Shown: positions 45,770-56,700 of the stretch, piece after piece
How positions within the stretch are numbered: position 1 is the first letter of the stretch
Layout of the letters: every line of letters starts with the position of its first letter
Position numbers and translations under genes: made by a program
Source: Brassica napus
Lineage: Eukaryota > Streptophyta > Magnoliopsida > Brassicales > Brassicaceae
Reading direction: 5' to 3'
Assembly (NCBI RefSeq): GCF_020379485.1
Contig: NC_063451.1
Coordinates: 24,844,630 to 24,908,629, forward strand
DNA length: 64,000 bases
The notes under the pieces: generated by a model
Databases searched by the model: none
What the model was told of the DNA's origin: nothing
What the model saw: the letters and a program-made list of their open reading frames with translations, nothing else

Positions 45770-48202
45770 ACCAGCCCAATCTGCATCGGTGTAACCGTTC
45801 AACTCCAATTTTCCATTTCCAAAACATAGACACTTCTTCGTTGTGCCTCGTAGATAGCGTAGGATCCACTTAACTGCTTTCCAATGTTCTTTTCCTGGAT
45901 TGGCGAGAAAGCAACTCACAACTCCTACGGCATAGGCAATGTCGGGTCTGGTGCACACCATAGCATACATGAGACTACCCACTGCTGATGCATATGGGGT
46001 AGTCTTCATTTCCTCTTTTTCGTTCTCACTTGTTGGACTTTGCTTCGAACTTAGATTGAAATGTCCACCAAGTGGAGTGCTCACCGGCTTTGCTTTGTGC
46101 ATGTTGAATCTCTCCAACACCCTTTCAACATATCGTTCTTTGGACAACCATAAAAGCTTCTTTGGCCTATCCTGAGTGATCTTCATTCCAAGAATATGTC
46201 TCGCTTGCCCCAGATCTTTCATCGCAAAACTCTTTCCCATATCTTTCTTCAATGCGGAAATCTTGTTGCGATCTTGGCCCACAATTAACATATCGTCAAC
46301 ATAGAGCAATAATATGAGAAAGTCGCCGCTTTCGTACCTCTTTATGAAAACGCAATGATCATTCTTGGTTTTCTTGAAGTTATGATCCACCATGAAGGAG
46401 TCAAACTTCTTGTACCATTGTCTTGGGGCTTGCTTGAGGCCATAAAGACTCTTCTTTAATCGGCACACCAATTCTTCTTTTCCTGGTACCTTGAATCCTT
46501 TAGGTTGCTCCATATAGATCTCCTCCTCGAGTTCACCATGTAGAAAAGTCGTCTTGACATCGAGTTGTTCAATCTCCAAGTCTAGAACCGCTGCTAGACC
46601 AAGAACAACTCGGATAGAGGACATCTTCACCACTGGAGAGAATATTTCTTCAAAATCTATGCCTTTCTTCTGGTTGAATCCTTTCACAACCAATCGAGCT
46701 TTGTATCTTGGATTTGAGCTTCTCTCTTCATACTTCAACCTGTACACCCACTTGTTCTTCAAGGCTCTCTTTCCTTTTGGTAGCTTCATCAGCTCATAAG
46801 TGTGATTATCATGAAAGAATTGCATTTCATCTTGCATAGCTTCAACCCACTCATCTCTATGAGTGTCTCCTATGGCCTCCTCATAGCTTTGAGGCTCCCC
46901 CTCATCTGTAAGATTAACGTACTCATCTCGATAATATCTTACAGATGGTCTTGTCTCTCTTCCAGACCTTCTTGGCTCATGTTCTTCCTCTGGCTCCACT
47001 TGAACTTCTTCTTCACCTTCATCACCATTCGGATCCATGATAGTATCCCCTTCGCCATCATCTCCAATCATTTGTTCATGATCTTGAGGCTTATGAGAAT
47101 CTTCATTCCTTACAACCCTTAGCTTTGGTTTCTTTGATTTGTTGATGTCTTCGATTGTTTGATCTTCGAAGAAAACAACATCTCTGCTCCGGATAATTTT
47201 TCTGTTAACCGGATCCCAAAGCCGATAGCCGAAATCATTTCTTGGCGACCCAAGATAGATGCACTCTTTAGTCTTGGAGTCTAGCTTGGCTCGTTCATCC
47301 TTAGGTATATGGACAAACGCTCTACAAACGAACACCTTCAAATGGTTGTAAGAGACCTTCTTACCTGACCAAACTTCCTCCGGGACATCGCCTTCCAAAG
47401 GAACTGATGGTGTAAGATTTATGACGTCCACTGCAGTCTTTATGGCTTCTCCCCAAAATGGCTTGGGTAGTTTAGCGTGAGAGAGCATGCACCGAACTCT
47501 TTCTGTGATCGTTCGATTCATTCTTTCTGCTAGCCCGTTCAATTGTGGCGTCTTTGGTGGTGTCTTCTCCATTCTGATTCCATGAGCTTTGCAAAACGCT
47601 TCAAAGGGACCTCAGTACTCTCCACCATTGTCAGATCGAACACACTTGAGTTTTTGACCCGTACTTCGCTCTGCTTGGGCTACAAATTCCTTGAAAGCAT
47701 CAAGAACTTGATCTTTTGACTTCAAAAGGTATACCCATACCTTCCTTGAATGGTCATCAATAAAGGTGACGAAATATGATGCCCCTCCATTGGATTTCTC
47801 GGACATGGAGCATACGTCAGTATGCACAAGATCAAGAATATGTTTTCTTCTCATAGACGTAGATGATCTTCGGAAAGCGACCCTATGTTGTTTTCCGGCT
47901 AAGCAATCATGACATGGTGAGAGAGAAATACCTTTCATATCAGGAAGAAGTTTCTTGCGAGAAAGTATATTTAAACCTTTGTCACTCATATGTCCGAGTC
48001 TTCGGTGCCATATATCGATGTCATCACTTGCGACATTTACTTCTTCCTTGCAAAGCTTGGCTTGTATTACATATAAAGAGCCTTCTTTTCTTCCTCGAGC
48101 CATGATCAAACTCCCCTTGGTTAGCTTCCAATTTCCACTGCCAAAGTGGCTATCCAAACCGTCATCGTCAAGCTTCCCGGTTGATATGAGATTTAGTCGC
48201 AT
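45770..48202 (-). pseudogene. copia-3 integrase, RT and truncated RNase H
   Basis: Integrase: zinc-binding IWHRRLGHMSDKGLN ... CHDCLAGKQ, core acidic residues in LVHTDVCSM, RSDNGGEY and QLNGLAERMN. A TGA at 47612-47614 follows GGEY, in frame. RT: YKARLVVKGFNQKKGIDFEE, QLDVKTTFLHGELEEEIYM and the catalytic YVDDMLIVG (about 46284-46310). RNase H stops after GYTDADWAGDK, where the DNA repeats the DADWAG codons and runs into the 3' LTR. The lost C-terminal half holds the other RNase H catalytic residues. A 5-bp ATGTC duplication near 48198 shifts the frame between protease and integrase. Confidence 0.88.
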
Positions 48203-49302
48203 GTCATGTCGGGAACATGTCTCACATCCTTGAGAACTATCTTACATCCAGTGTTTGATGTAAGAATAACATTCCCCTTTCCAATGATCTTGCTTCTTCC
48301 TTGATTTCCCATTTGAACATTACCAAAGTCACCGCTTTGATAGGTTGTGAAGAAGCTTCCATGAGGGGTGACGTGAAAAGAAGCACCAGAATCAACGATC
48401 CATGAGCTATCATCAGAGCTAAGATTACATTCTCCAACGAGATATAATTCTTCGCTCTGGTCTTCCACAATGGTGGTAATCTTGTCTTCATGCTTCTTTG
48501 TAGGATTGAACCGGTCTGGTTTGATGTTACCGGCTTGTTTGTCTTTCTTGAGAAACCGACATTCTGACTTCATGTGACCCGGTTTGCCACATTAATAACA
48601 AGTAACTCTTGGACGTGACTTAGATCTTCCTCGAGATTGGTCTCGTCCTCTGCTTCTGTTTTGGCCACAAGTCTCTTCTCTACCTCGTTTATCAACAATG
48701 TTAGCTTCTGAATAAGAACTCGAACCTCGCTCATTCCTGCGAACTTCTTCATTTAGAAGGCTGTCAGTGACGGTGTCCATGGTAAGCTTTCCCTCCGGTG
48801 CTGAATTGCTTAGAGTGACAACTAGTGTGTCCCAACTCTCCGGTAGTGAACTAAGGAGTAAAAGAGCTTGCATTTCGTCTTCAATCTTCATATCAACTTT
48901 GTTAAGCTGATTTACAATCACCTTGAAATTGTTCAAGTGCTCCATCATGCTCTGGCCATCCTTGTACTCCAACTTTACCAACCGTCGAACAAGAAGAGCT
49001 TTGTTTCGAGGTGTTTTCTTTTGAATCATGGATTCAAGTTTTGTCCATAGTTCAAAAGCATTTGTGTAGGTAGAGACATGTTCAAAAAGAGATCGGTCGA
49101 CATACTTACGTATTACGGCAACTGCCTTTCTATTAAGAATCTCTCATGCTTTATCATCCTTTCCTTCCGGCTTATCCTTCATGATGATGGGCTCATGCAA
49201 ATCCTTACAATAAAGGTGATCTTCCATCATCGGTTTCCATTAAGAGAAGTTGTCCGTCGTGAGCTTGAACATGTCACCTTCAAAGGTAACGGTGGCCTCC
49301 AT
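48193..49302 (-). pseudogene. copia-3 Gag and protease
   Basis: Gag starts at ATG 49302 (MEATVTFEGDMFKL...). Stops occur near 49245 (FS-stop-WK) and 49145 (KA-stop-EIL). The capsid part includes LVRRLVKLEYKDGQSMMEHL and LLSSLPESWD. The zinc knuckle CY-stop-CGKPGHMKSEC has a nonsense codon inside (TAA near 48592). The protease active site is WIVDSGASFHVTP. Several nonsense changes block a full Gag, so the copy is dead, though motifs are well kept. Confidence 0.85.
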
Positions 49303-49739
49303 CTTCACTTCTTCAAAGATAACGATAACCTTGCTCTGATACCAGCTGTTGGGAAAGATAACGGATAATATTTTCTTCGAAAGGTTAAGATGGAATGTGG
49401 ACGGTTAGTGTTTAAGATAACCTTCTTATTTTTTTGGGAAAGGAATTTTCACTAAGGCTTGTGTTTGGAGATTTCTTAAAGACTCTTAGAACTCTTTATG
49501 AAATGTTTTCTCTCTATTGCTTTGCTTGATGTGGGATGATTACAAATGGTGCTAAGCACCCCTATTTATACTAGTAAGTGGAGACTACAAGTTAGTTCTA
49601 CACACTTCATCTTCTACACACTTCTTTTTTTCTACACACTTCTTCATCTTTCTCCATTTTTCTTTAGATATTTCTTCTTCTTGGGCTTCTTGGTTATGGA
49701 TCATAATTTTGGGTTTTGGGCTAATGGAGGAAAAAACCA

Positions 49740-49829
49740 ACATTATTGACACTAATATAATACTTCCTGGTGGATGGTTTGACTCTGCATCTATGATACC
49801 ACGGGTCCTGTCTAATTGTTTGTTTGTTT
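49740..49829. repeat. Right copy of 89-bp host duplication
   Basis: Direct copy of 45254-45342, overlapping the terminal ACA of the copia-3 LTR. Host sequence continues with ATACGTCTTGTTG, so this side probably preserves the original downstream flank. Confidence 0.85.
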
Positions 49830-49830
49830 G

Positions 49831-50456
49831 ATACGTCTTGTTGTGAGTTTTTTCTTTCCAGCGAAGCCTCTTTTCAGTTTGGTAGTAGTTTGTTCAACAT
49901 TATAATCTTGTGGTTTCACTGAGTTTACTGGTTGTAGTCTCTATGCATGGTCTTGAATTCTGTTTTTTTGGCTGCTGGCATTGCTTATATTCAAGTCACA
50001 CTTGCACAAGTATGCTGTAGTGAAAAGGGATTTCCGTCTAGTTGTTCTTGGTGCGGCTTGTATCATGGTTAAGCTTCTCAAGTCAGTACTCATCTTTGAC
50101 AGAGATATAATCTGCATCTTGTGATTCATTTTCCTGTGAGCACTCACTCATTGTAGCTTTGCCTTTGTGATGTGACCCTCTCTGTAACTCTTACTTACTG
50201 CAGCCAATGAGGTGTGTTAAGCTAACACATGTCATGTTTGACTTATATGTTGTAATTATTTTTGGGAGGATCAACTCATAGCAGTTTATAAATTTTATGC
50301 CATTTTGAAACGGGTTACATGAACGTTCTTGATTTAAACTACAAACTATTAATTGGTTGCAGAGTTAACTTTGTTCGTCGTCAAGAGGTAAGTTTTTAAC
50401 TTATATGTGATTGTTTTCTTGAATCGTTGATGGAATCCAGTTTCTTGTTGTTTCAG
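49831..50456 (+). other. Host flank and possible DCP1 intron DNA
   Basis: No open frame. 50213-50300 resembles the 77-bp unit at 979-1132. A splice-like TTGCAG|AGTTAACTTTG...GAG|GTAAG at about 50363-50388 may be a small captured exon. Confidence 0.4.
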
Positions 50457-51068
50457 AAATAGGCAGCAGCCTCGGTTTCAGTTTATTGTGATGAATCGTC
50501 GGAATACAGGTTAGGATTCTCTTCTTAGCGTTTGAATTTTGAGTTATATAAGTAGTTTAGTACATAGTTTTATCTGTAAGTAGTGATCTGTAACAACTAA
50601 CAATGACCTTCAAATTGGTTTAGATCCTCAGTAGGAAGCATAGGCTGGTTTACGTAGGCGATGTCTCTTGGGAACACTTTGGCTGGATCGGCAACTGGAC
50701 CACCATACATGTCATCAGCAAATCATCTACAACCTCATCAACCCACCACTGCCCCTGCGGAAGCTGCACCTCCACAAATATTATCACCACCGCCTATACC
50801 ATCCTCCTCTCCTCTAATGCCTCTTTTTGACAACAATCCTGATCGTATCAGTAGCAACTCCAATGTTCATACAGATCTGGTGACCCCTTCCTCTTTCTCT
50901 GGGCCCCCACGGATGATGGCACAACCACACCTCATTCCTGGTTCATCTATGCCTTCTGCTCCTCCTCTGAACCTTAATAGTGCAACTTACCAGCAGCCAC
51001 ATGGCACTCCGATGCTTCAGCCTTTCCCAAAGAGCGCGATTGAAATCAGATGGCTCAACTCTACATAG
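50457..51068 (+). pseudogene. Truncated DCP1 (mRNA-decapping activator) fragment
   Basis: An exon at 50457-50509, bounded by TTTCAG and a GTTAGG donor, reads QPRFQFIVMNRRNT, from the DCP1 EVH1-like domain. The next part (ORF 50661-51068) reads SLGNTLAGSATGPPYMSSAN, then SSSPLMPLFDNNPDRISSNS, LVTPSSFSGPPRMMAQPHLI and GTPMLQPFP. This is the proline-rich middle of plant DCP1. Most EVH1 exons between the two pieces are missing. After LQPFP the frame runs into unrelated KSAIEIRWLNST-stop, so the C-terminal trimerisation segment is lost. Intact DCP1 activates DCP2 in processing bodies; this copy should not. Confidence 0.85.
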
Positions 51069-51260
51069 AGCTTGTAGAGATATTGTGGCCTTTCTCAGAA
51101 CAGTAAACCGTTTCTGAGCTTGATGAGTTCTTGTTTGTCTCTGAATATTTTTTGCAGCACCACTAAGCACTTCTGTCCTGACCAGCCCTCAAGAAGATCT
51201 TTGTTTTACCAATTTGCATTAACAAAAGATACGAGTTTGCATTTGATTTCTTTCAAATTT
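51069..51260. other. Unassigned junction DNA after DCP1
   Basis: Short stretch with splice-like TTTTTTGCAG near 51163. No recognised content. Confidence 0.4.
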
Positions 51261-51485
51261 TCCTTTTTTTTTTCTTAAAGCGTATGGTATATACAATAAA
51301 ATTTTAAAAACCCGTTAAACGGGTTAAACTGGTCAGACCAGTCAACCAATATATATACTGAGTCGATCTTGGTTTGGTTTTCAAAATGTTTAGAGAGTAG
51401 TAACATAATTGTTTTGTTACAAATTAATAGTTTTATATTATTATTTTCTAATGTGTGTATAAATATTACTAATAATTAATATTTC
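51261..51485. repeat. Helitron-derived fragment related to 4528-4760
   Basis: CCCGTTAAACGGGTTAAACT, then GACCAGTCAACCAATATATA and CTGAGTCGATCTTGGTTTGG match the right part of the Helitron at 3755-5012 in the same orientation. No Helitron ends are seen here; it stops abruptly where the 824-bp repeat begins. Confidence 0.75.
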
Positions 51486-52309
51486 ATAAGCTGTTGCATA
51501 TATATTTACATATAGAGTGATTATTTATATATATACTTTACATTTTAGCTTAAGCTCTCATTCTGAGATTGTTAATCATAAATATATTCACGATATCATG
51601 AAGTTTATTATTGTATGACATGTTGATAACTTGACATGTATGTTTTTATGTATTTTATGCGCTACAAATAATCGCACAGTTCATAGGTTCCTTTCTCTAG
51701 TATTAGCATTGGAGAGTCTGCGAGTTTTAATTGAATGGATGCACTTTAAAAGTTCCACTAGTACAACTACCAGTAGAACTCATTTAATAATTTGGGTATC
51801 AAGAGAACATGACGTAAGGTGCATGAAGTTGCGAATTTACCATTTCAACTGTTTGTAAATAAATCCACACTAGCATAAATCCCTACACGGTTCGCAGAGC
51901 AGAACATGTATTCTGATCTTTGATTTATTTCTACCGAAGATTGGAAATGAACTCTGGTAAATATTCGATGATCTAACGTAGCTAAATTACATATCTTATA
52001 ATACAAAGAAGAATATTATTCTTTTCTCTTCTTGCCACCTCATCAAATAGGGCAAAGAGGTGGTGACATCTGTCCCACTATTTTGTTTTGTTGAGAAAGA
52101 CATTGAATCACATTTGAGCTTTTGGTTTCGTTGGAGAGTTTTGCTACCCTTAAGAGTGTCCACGTCTACAGGTATTCATTTAGTGGGCCCCATTTAGATA
52201 ATAAATATTTATGCTTTCGACGTTACTTTTGACCAATGTATTATTTGCGTATGCTTTGAACATAATGTTTGCCTTTTCAGATTCTTGATCTCCAATCGTT
52301 AGGTTATCG
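51486..52309 (-). repeat. 824-bp dispersed repeat, copy 2
   Basis: Reverse-complement copy of 25458-26281. It joins exactly to the interrupted gag of the truncated Athila copy at about 52310. Confidence 0.85.
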
Positions 52310-52311
52310 TC

Positions 52312-52677
52312 TCCTGGTATTTTAATAGCGGACCTATTGGAATAGGTTCTACCAGGGTCTAGGTAGTTTTGCAAAGGCAATCTTATCTCTTCACCTTTTA
52401 TCAAGGTGGGATTTATCTTAACAGGGATTTCAGTCCCCTGTTTAGTTTGGCTAGTCTCATTGCTCAATTGACCTATTGGTTCAGTTTGGACTACTTCCTC
52501 ACTAATAAACTCGGTAAGAGAAGACTTACCTGCTTCCGGCTGGGCGGTGTCGATCGATATCGGGAGCTCCGTGTCAGTCGATTCTTCGGTCTCCACGTCG
52601 CTCGATAACATTACATCTTCATCGATCGATGCTCGGCCGAGTTCTATGTTCTCTATTCTTAGTGTATGCATAGACAT
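52312..52677 (-). pseudogene. Truncated gag N-terminus of a second Athila-like copy
   Basis: From ATG 52677 it follows the same protein as the gag at 63271, up to NRSAIKIPGDD. It then breaks into unrelated codons from the 824-bp repeat. The 8-residue repeats SIDEDVML / SSDVETEE / STDTELPI / SIDTAQPE are encoded by a 24-bp-spaced TCGATCGA array. It lies upstream of the shared LTR, so it is the start of another element lost to the left. Confidence 0.85.
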
Positions 52678-52739
52678 GGAAAGAAAGAAAACTTAGCAAG
52701 TTTTTCGTACCAAGTCTGTACTAAATTCTAAATTAAAAT

Positions 52740-54057
52740 TGATATCATTCAAATTACCCTAAGGAGTGAATTACTCTCTCAAATAAGAGGTTCAGATGCA
52801 GTACTTAGGGATCGAATCCACAAGGACTCTAGGATTAATCAACAAATTTAAGGGATTAGAAATAAAGATAGACTAAGAGGTTTAATTGTTTAAAATCAGT
52901 AAATGATAAGTCGAACAAGACAATTGTTCGGCGGTTTAAGTTGAAGTTTTTTTAAGGATGGGAAAACAGCTAGACTTAGGCAAATTCTCAGGTATGAAAA
53001 GCATGCAACTTAGTTCAGACTTAAAGGGTAATTTTGAACTCAAACAATGGCAAAACCAGATAGGTTTTCATTACTAGATCTAGGATCTCAACTGTCGTCT
53101 TTTGATCTCGAGAAAGAGTCGATTGATGTGACTTTATGCACATCGTTCGATACACATTTCAAACAATCGATCGACACAACGATAGTCGCGTCGATCGACG
53201 GTTCTTCTAGCAAGCTTTGCGAGCGGGTTTGAAGTTGTTCTCTAACCTTCTAGACCAACTCTCGTTGTTATCTAGTCAGTTAGATCACGCTGGCTATTTC
53301 AGGTATTGAGGGTAACGGTTGGTTATCTCAATTAATCCTAAGATCTAAAATGAGGGTGATCAATCTTAATTTTAGCATTAAGCTCAACAAGCATGAAAGA
53401 ACAATCAAAACACCTTTTTAACAGTCTTATTAGCAGCACATACTTTCAACCTTTATGAGAAACCTAAATCTAACAATTGGGTTTACTCAGACATATTCAT
53501 GAGAGACAAAGTCATGATGGTTTGAATAAAACTCAAATGAAATATTGAACACAGAAAGTAAGAGTAATAGAAATAAAGGAGTTCAAGATCTTCTCTGTTA
53601 TGCAGTCTCAGATCTATCTCTCCAATCCTAAGCTCTTCTAATGGTAGCCAAAATGCTTCTTCTCCAGACTAGGTCTTTTGGCCAGTCTGCCTCAAAAATG
53701 ATACAAAACCCTTGTGCATATAGCCTCACTGACGGCTAAGGGCTTAGGTTGCAATTAATAAACTTTATGGGAATGAAGTCTTCTAATTTCGTGATTAATC
53801 CTCGAGTGATTCAATATCGATCGATGACGCTGAACGGCTGTCGATCGATTTTAATTGGCTCCAGTCGATCGATATTGCTCTTCAGCATCGATCGATTCTC
53901 TACGCGTAAAAGTACTCCAAAGTGTCCCAAAAGCATCATTTCCTTCTATCAAGTAACTGAACCTGTAATTGCTTTGAAAAGACTCTAAAACATGATAAAT
54001 ATATCTTAAAACACTTATATACCAAGACTAAAAATGGGTGAAATCCATGGTATATCA
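52740..54057 (-). mobile_element. Athila-like LTR, shared by two copies (1318 bp)
   Basis: TGATATCATTC...GGTATATCA, with TGATAT/ATATCA ends. It is the 3' LTR of the long element to the right (polypurine CCTAGGGGAGT, complement of about 54058-54068) and the 5' LTR of the truncated copy to the left. It contains two 24-bp-spaced TCGATCGA arrays (53119-53198 and 53817-53895). Confidence 0.85.
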
Positions 54058-55353
54058 ACTCCCCTAGGTTTAAAACATAGAAGCCATCACCTCTACAATA
54101 TCGCATTCCACATCTAAAAGGTCCTAATCACAAAAGCACATTATGCAATATCCTAGCTTAGCAACCAAATTAATCTAGCCAACAACTTTGCAAATCTTAT
54201 CTGGCATTCCTCTTGACCAACCTCGTTTCTTAGCATAAATAAAAGTGCATGCTTTACCTTGGGAGTATCAATCACAAGATTCAAAGATTTTCAAACAAGT
54301 ATCTGGATCTGCAGGTAAATGTTAGTTCCTATCTTTTCTCTCTACTAATTTCTCTCTTTAGTCAAAGTCTGCTTATATTGCAAGATCAATAACCAAGATT
54401 GGACAGGCTTTCATGAATCAAAACTTAATGGTGGTTGCCACCAAGTCTTGTTCACTTCTTTTTGACCTATATCCAAGAATTCATATGAATCGAGCCTTGA
54501 AGATTGCCGCCACCAAGTCCCGTTCGAATTCTTTTTGTTGGAATCCTTATGAAGCAAGCCTTAATGGTTGTAGCCACCAAGTCCTGTTCGGATTCCACCT
54601 AACTAACACCTATTATATATATATTTTAAAATAAATATCTCTACCTATAAATCTAGGGTCGAAATAGAGAGAGAAAAGGTGATAAATATACACAAGGATT
54701 TACCTTCCAGACTTGTTTGAAGAATCCGATCCCATGTATACCAAAGCCCCAAGACAAGTAGTTGTGTCAGGTTTAGTGTTGGAGGTTAGCTTTGGTTCTT
54801 TCAAACAAGCTAGGCAAGTGTGTATAGTTGACAGGTTGATCCACTTTAGCATCTTTAGTACTATCTGCAATCAGTAAATCTAGAATGGTGCTAAAAAGTG
54901 GTTAGACTTTCAAGTAAAAATCATAAGTTCATAGTCTCCTTCTTTACTCAATAAAATTATTTTTGAAAAGATTTTGACAAAACTCAAGAAGATGGTGTTA
55001 GTACTACCTCCCCCAGACTTAAATTACACCGTCTCGGTGTAAAGTGTCCAAAGGTGGTGATAAGCAAAGTTAGATGTTTGAGATGTTAGATCCAAGTGTC
55101 GTACCTCTCTGTCCCGCACATCGATTGATACCATCCTTTCCGTGTCGATCGATGGCGAGAAACAGAAAATTCTGCGTCATGTCTAGAATCAAACTCATAT
55201 AATCTGTCAGTGTGGTTAGCTCTGTCTGACACTCTAAACATAAGAAATAAGTAAACAGTCTCAAACATAAAGCATAGATATGTCTTAAATATAAATCCTG
55301 CAAGTTCGAAAAAAAAAACAAGTTCATAAGGGAAAGAGATAGAAATGAGAGGA
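54058..55353 (-). other. Athila-like 3' noncoding region
   Basis: No enzyme genes. Three imperfect repeats carry GCCACCAAGTCYYGTTC (about 54437, 54509 and 54573). An internal CTCCCCCAGACTTAAATTACA (about 55009-55028) precedes a hairpin ACACCG-TCT-CGGTGT (55026-55040). Two TCGATYGA sites, 24 bp apart, are at 55121 and 55145. Confidence 0.6.
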
Positions 55354-56700
55354 CTAGTCGGTGTCCTCGCTGGTCTCGTCGTCGCTCCCAGACGAAGGAT
55401 CCCTGCATTGCCTAGAAGGTCCCCCTGCTGCTGGTGAATTAGCTCTGATGGTCCTCCTGCTCGTGCAAGATACTCGAGCCCAGATTGCACGAAGAACATC
55501 CACAACTACCCTCTGAAAGTCTCCCTGATCGCGCAAAGGGATGTCTGGTATGATCGGGAAATCAGGAAGAGGTGCCTCCGGTGGTCCCTGTGTAGCTCTG
55601 GCTCGACGCACTCCCGGAGGTCTGCGCGGGATAGCCGGAAGATCGCAGAGCAGCTGGGAATCGGGCATGAACCGGAGCCCATCGATCTTGTCATCGAAGT
55701 CTGTGATCATCATGTTCGGCATCGACAGTAGACGGTGCTGGTTCCCGATCCTAAAACTCCATAGAAGTTCCTCCTTGAGCCAACCTGAGTTCATCAGGTG
55801 TTGCTCGTCCAAGAAGCGGTGGGAGCGGTCGGCTGTGCGCGGATCTAGGCGGATGCCAAGATACTCAAAGATCGGTGTCAGCAAACTCCCAACCGTCTCC
55901 TTCTTCCTTCCTTTGCCCGTGAAGGGCTTCTTCTTCAGGTCCACCAAGTGTGCAGCAAAAATGGCTCCGAGGTTTGGAGTTATCACGTCGTCGTTCTCAT
56001 CGAGATGAGTCAGGTTCACCAAGCCGTTTACTCCACAGAAGAGTAGTGTAAGCTCCTATATCCTGACCTTGTTGGGCTCCATCTTGCAAACCAACGTGTT
56101 TGCAAGAGCCCGTAGAAAGTACCGGAGGGTGGGGTGACGGATGTCTGCCTGCGTAGCGGAGGTGGAGCCCCCCCCCCCGTGCCGATTATCTCCCAGAATC
56201 CGTTGAGGCCTAGGAAGGGTGGAATCTTGCTCGCAGCTGCATCCTCCTGGAAACCGTAGATGCGGCAGAGCTCGGGGATGGAGATCCTGTATCGAATTCC
56301 CCTGGCCAAAAAGGTCAGTGTACCATCTCCTGCTACCCTCGCCTTCGAGGTGAGTGGCCATGGTGCCAAGTCCGAGCGGCGTGATCATCTCCCTGATGTC
56401 TGTCTCGATCCGGAGCTTCCGTAAGATGTATGGGTCGATAAACCGTGTGGGCTTGATAGAGACGCCAAGCCAAGCATTGTAGAACAAGCTGTCGTAGTCA
56501 TCCCACTCGTCCTTGAGCACACGGTTGATGCACTCCTTGCTGTTGACCGCTTACTTCGGGTCAGCGAAATCCTCGAATGTGTCGATGGGTGTTTTGTCGT
56601 CACGAGGCCAAGGGTCGCGGTGCTGTATGGAGGTGCTAGCTTCGTCGTATCTCCTCTTCGTCCTCCTCTCACATCTTTCTGCATCTGCGTCTGAGCTCAT
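55354..56700 (-). pseudogene. env-like ORF (ATHILA ORF-1 family)
   Basis: Starts MSSDADAERCERRTKRRYDE at ATG 56700, directly after a strong acceptor TTTTTTCTGTTTGTTTTCAG. Further blocks: DEWDDYDSLFYNAWLGVSIK, DIREMITPLGLGTMATHLEG, then, in other frames, MVNLTHLDENDDVITPNLGA and FEYLGIRLDPRTADRSHRF. It ends DDETSEDTD. A TAA near 56549 and at least two frameshifts (one at the C-run around 56168-56178) disable it. The place after integrase is where Athila elements carry the env-like gene. No signal peptide or membrane segment is evident in what remains. Confidence 0.75.

Larger units (their letters stand above)
45343..49742 (-). mobile_element. Ty1/copia retrotransposon (copia-3), 3' internal deletion
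   Basis: The 5' LTR is 49347-49742 (396 bp, TGTTGGGAAAG...CCAACA) and the 3' LTR starts at 45343 but its inner end is cut at about 45737. The primer-binding site TGGTATCAGAGC (complement of 49333-49344) adjoins the 5' LTR. Gag, protease, integrase and RT are present in order. The end of RNase H and the polypurine tract are missing, replaced by a 31-bp direct repeat (45733-45763 and 45770-45800). Protein signatures are of the Tnt1/Tork kind and unlike copia-1/2. Confidence 0.92.

Noticed and set aside
52550..53895. TCGATCGA arrays as a CRISPR array
   Set aside because: The repeat is only 8 bp, spacers 16 bp, and the setting is a plant retrotransposon in coding and noncoding DNA; no Cas genes. 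The resemblance is only in spacing.
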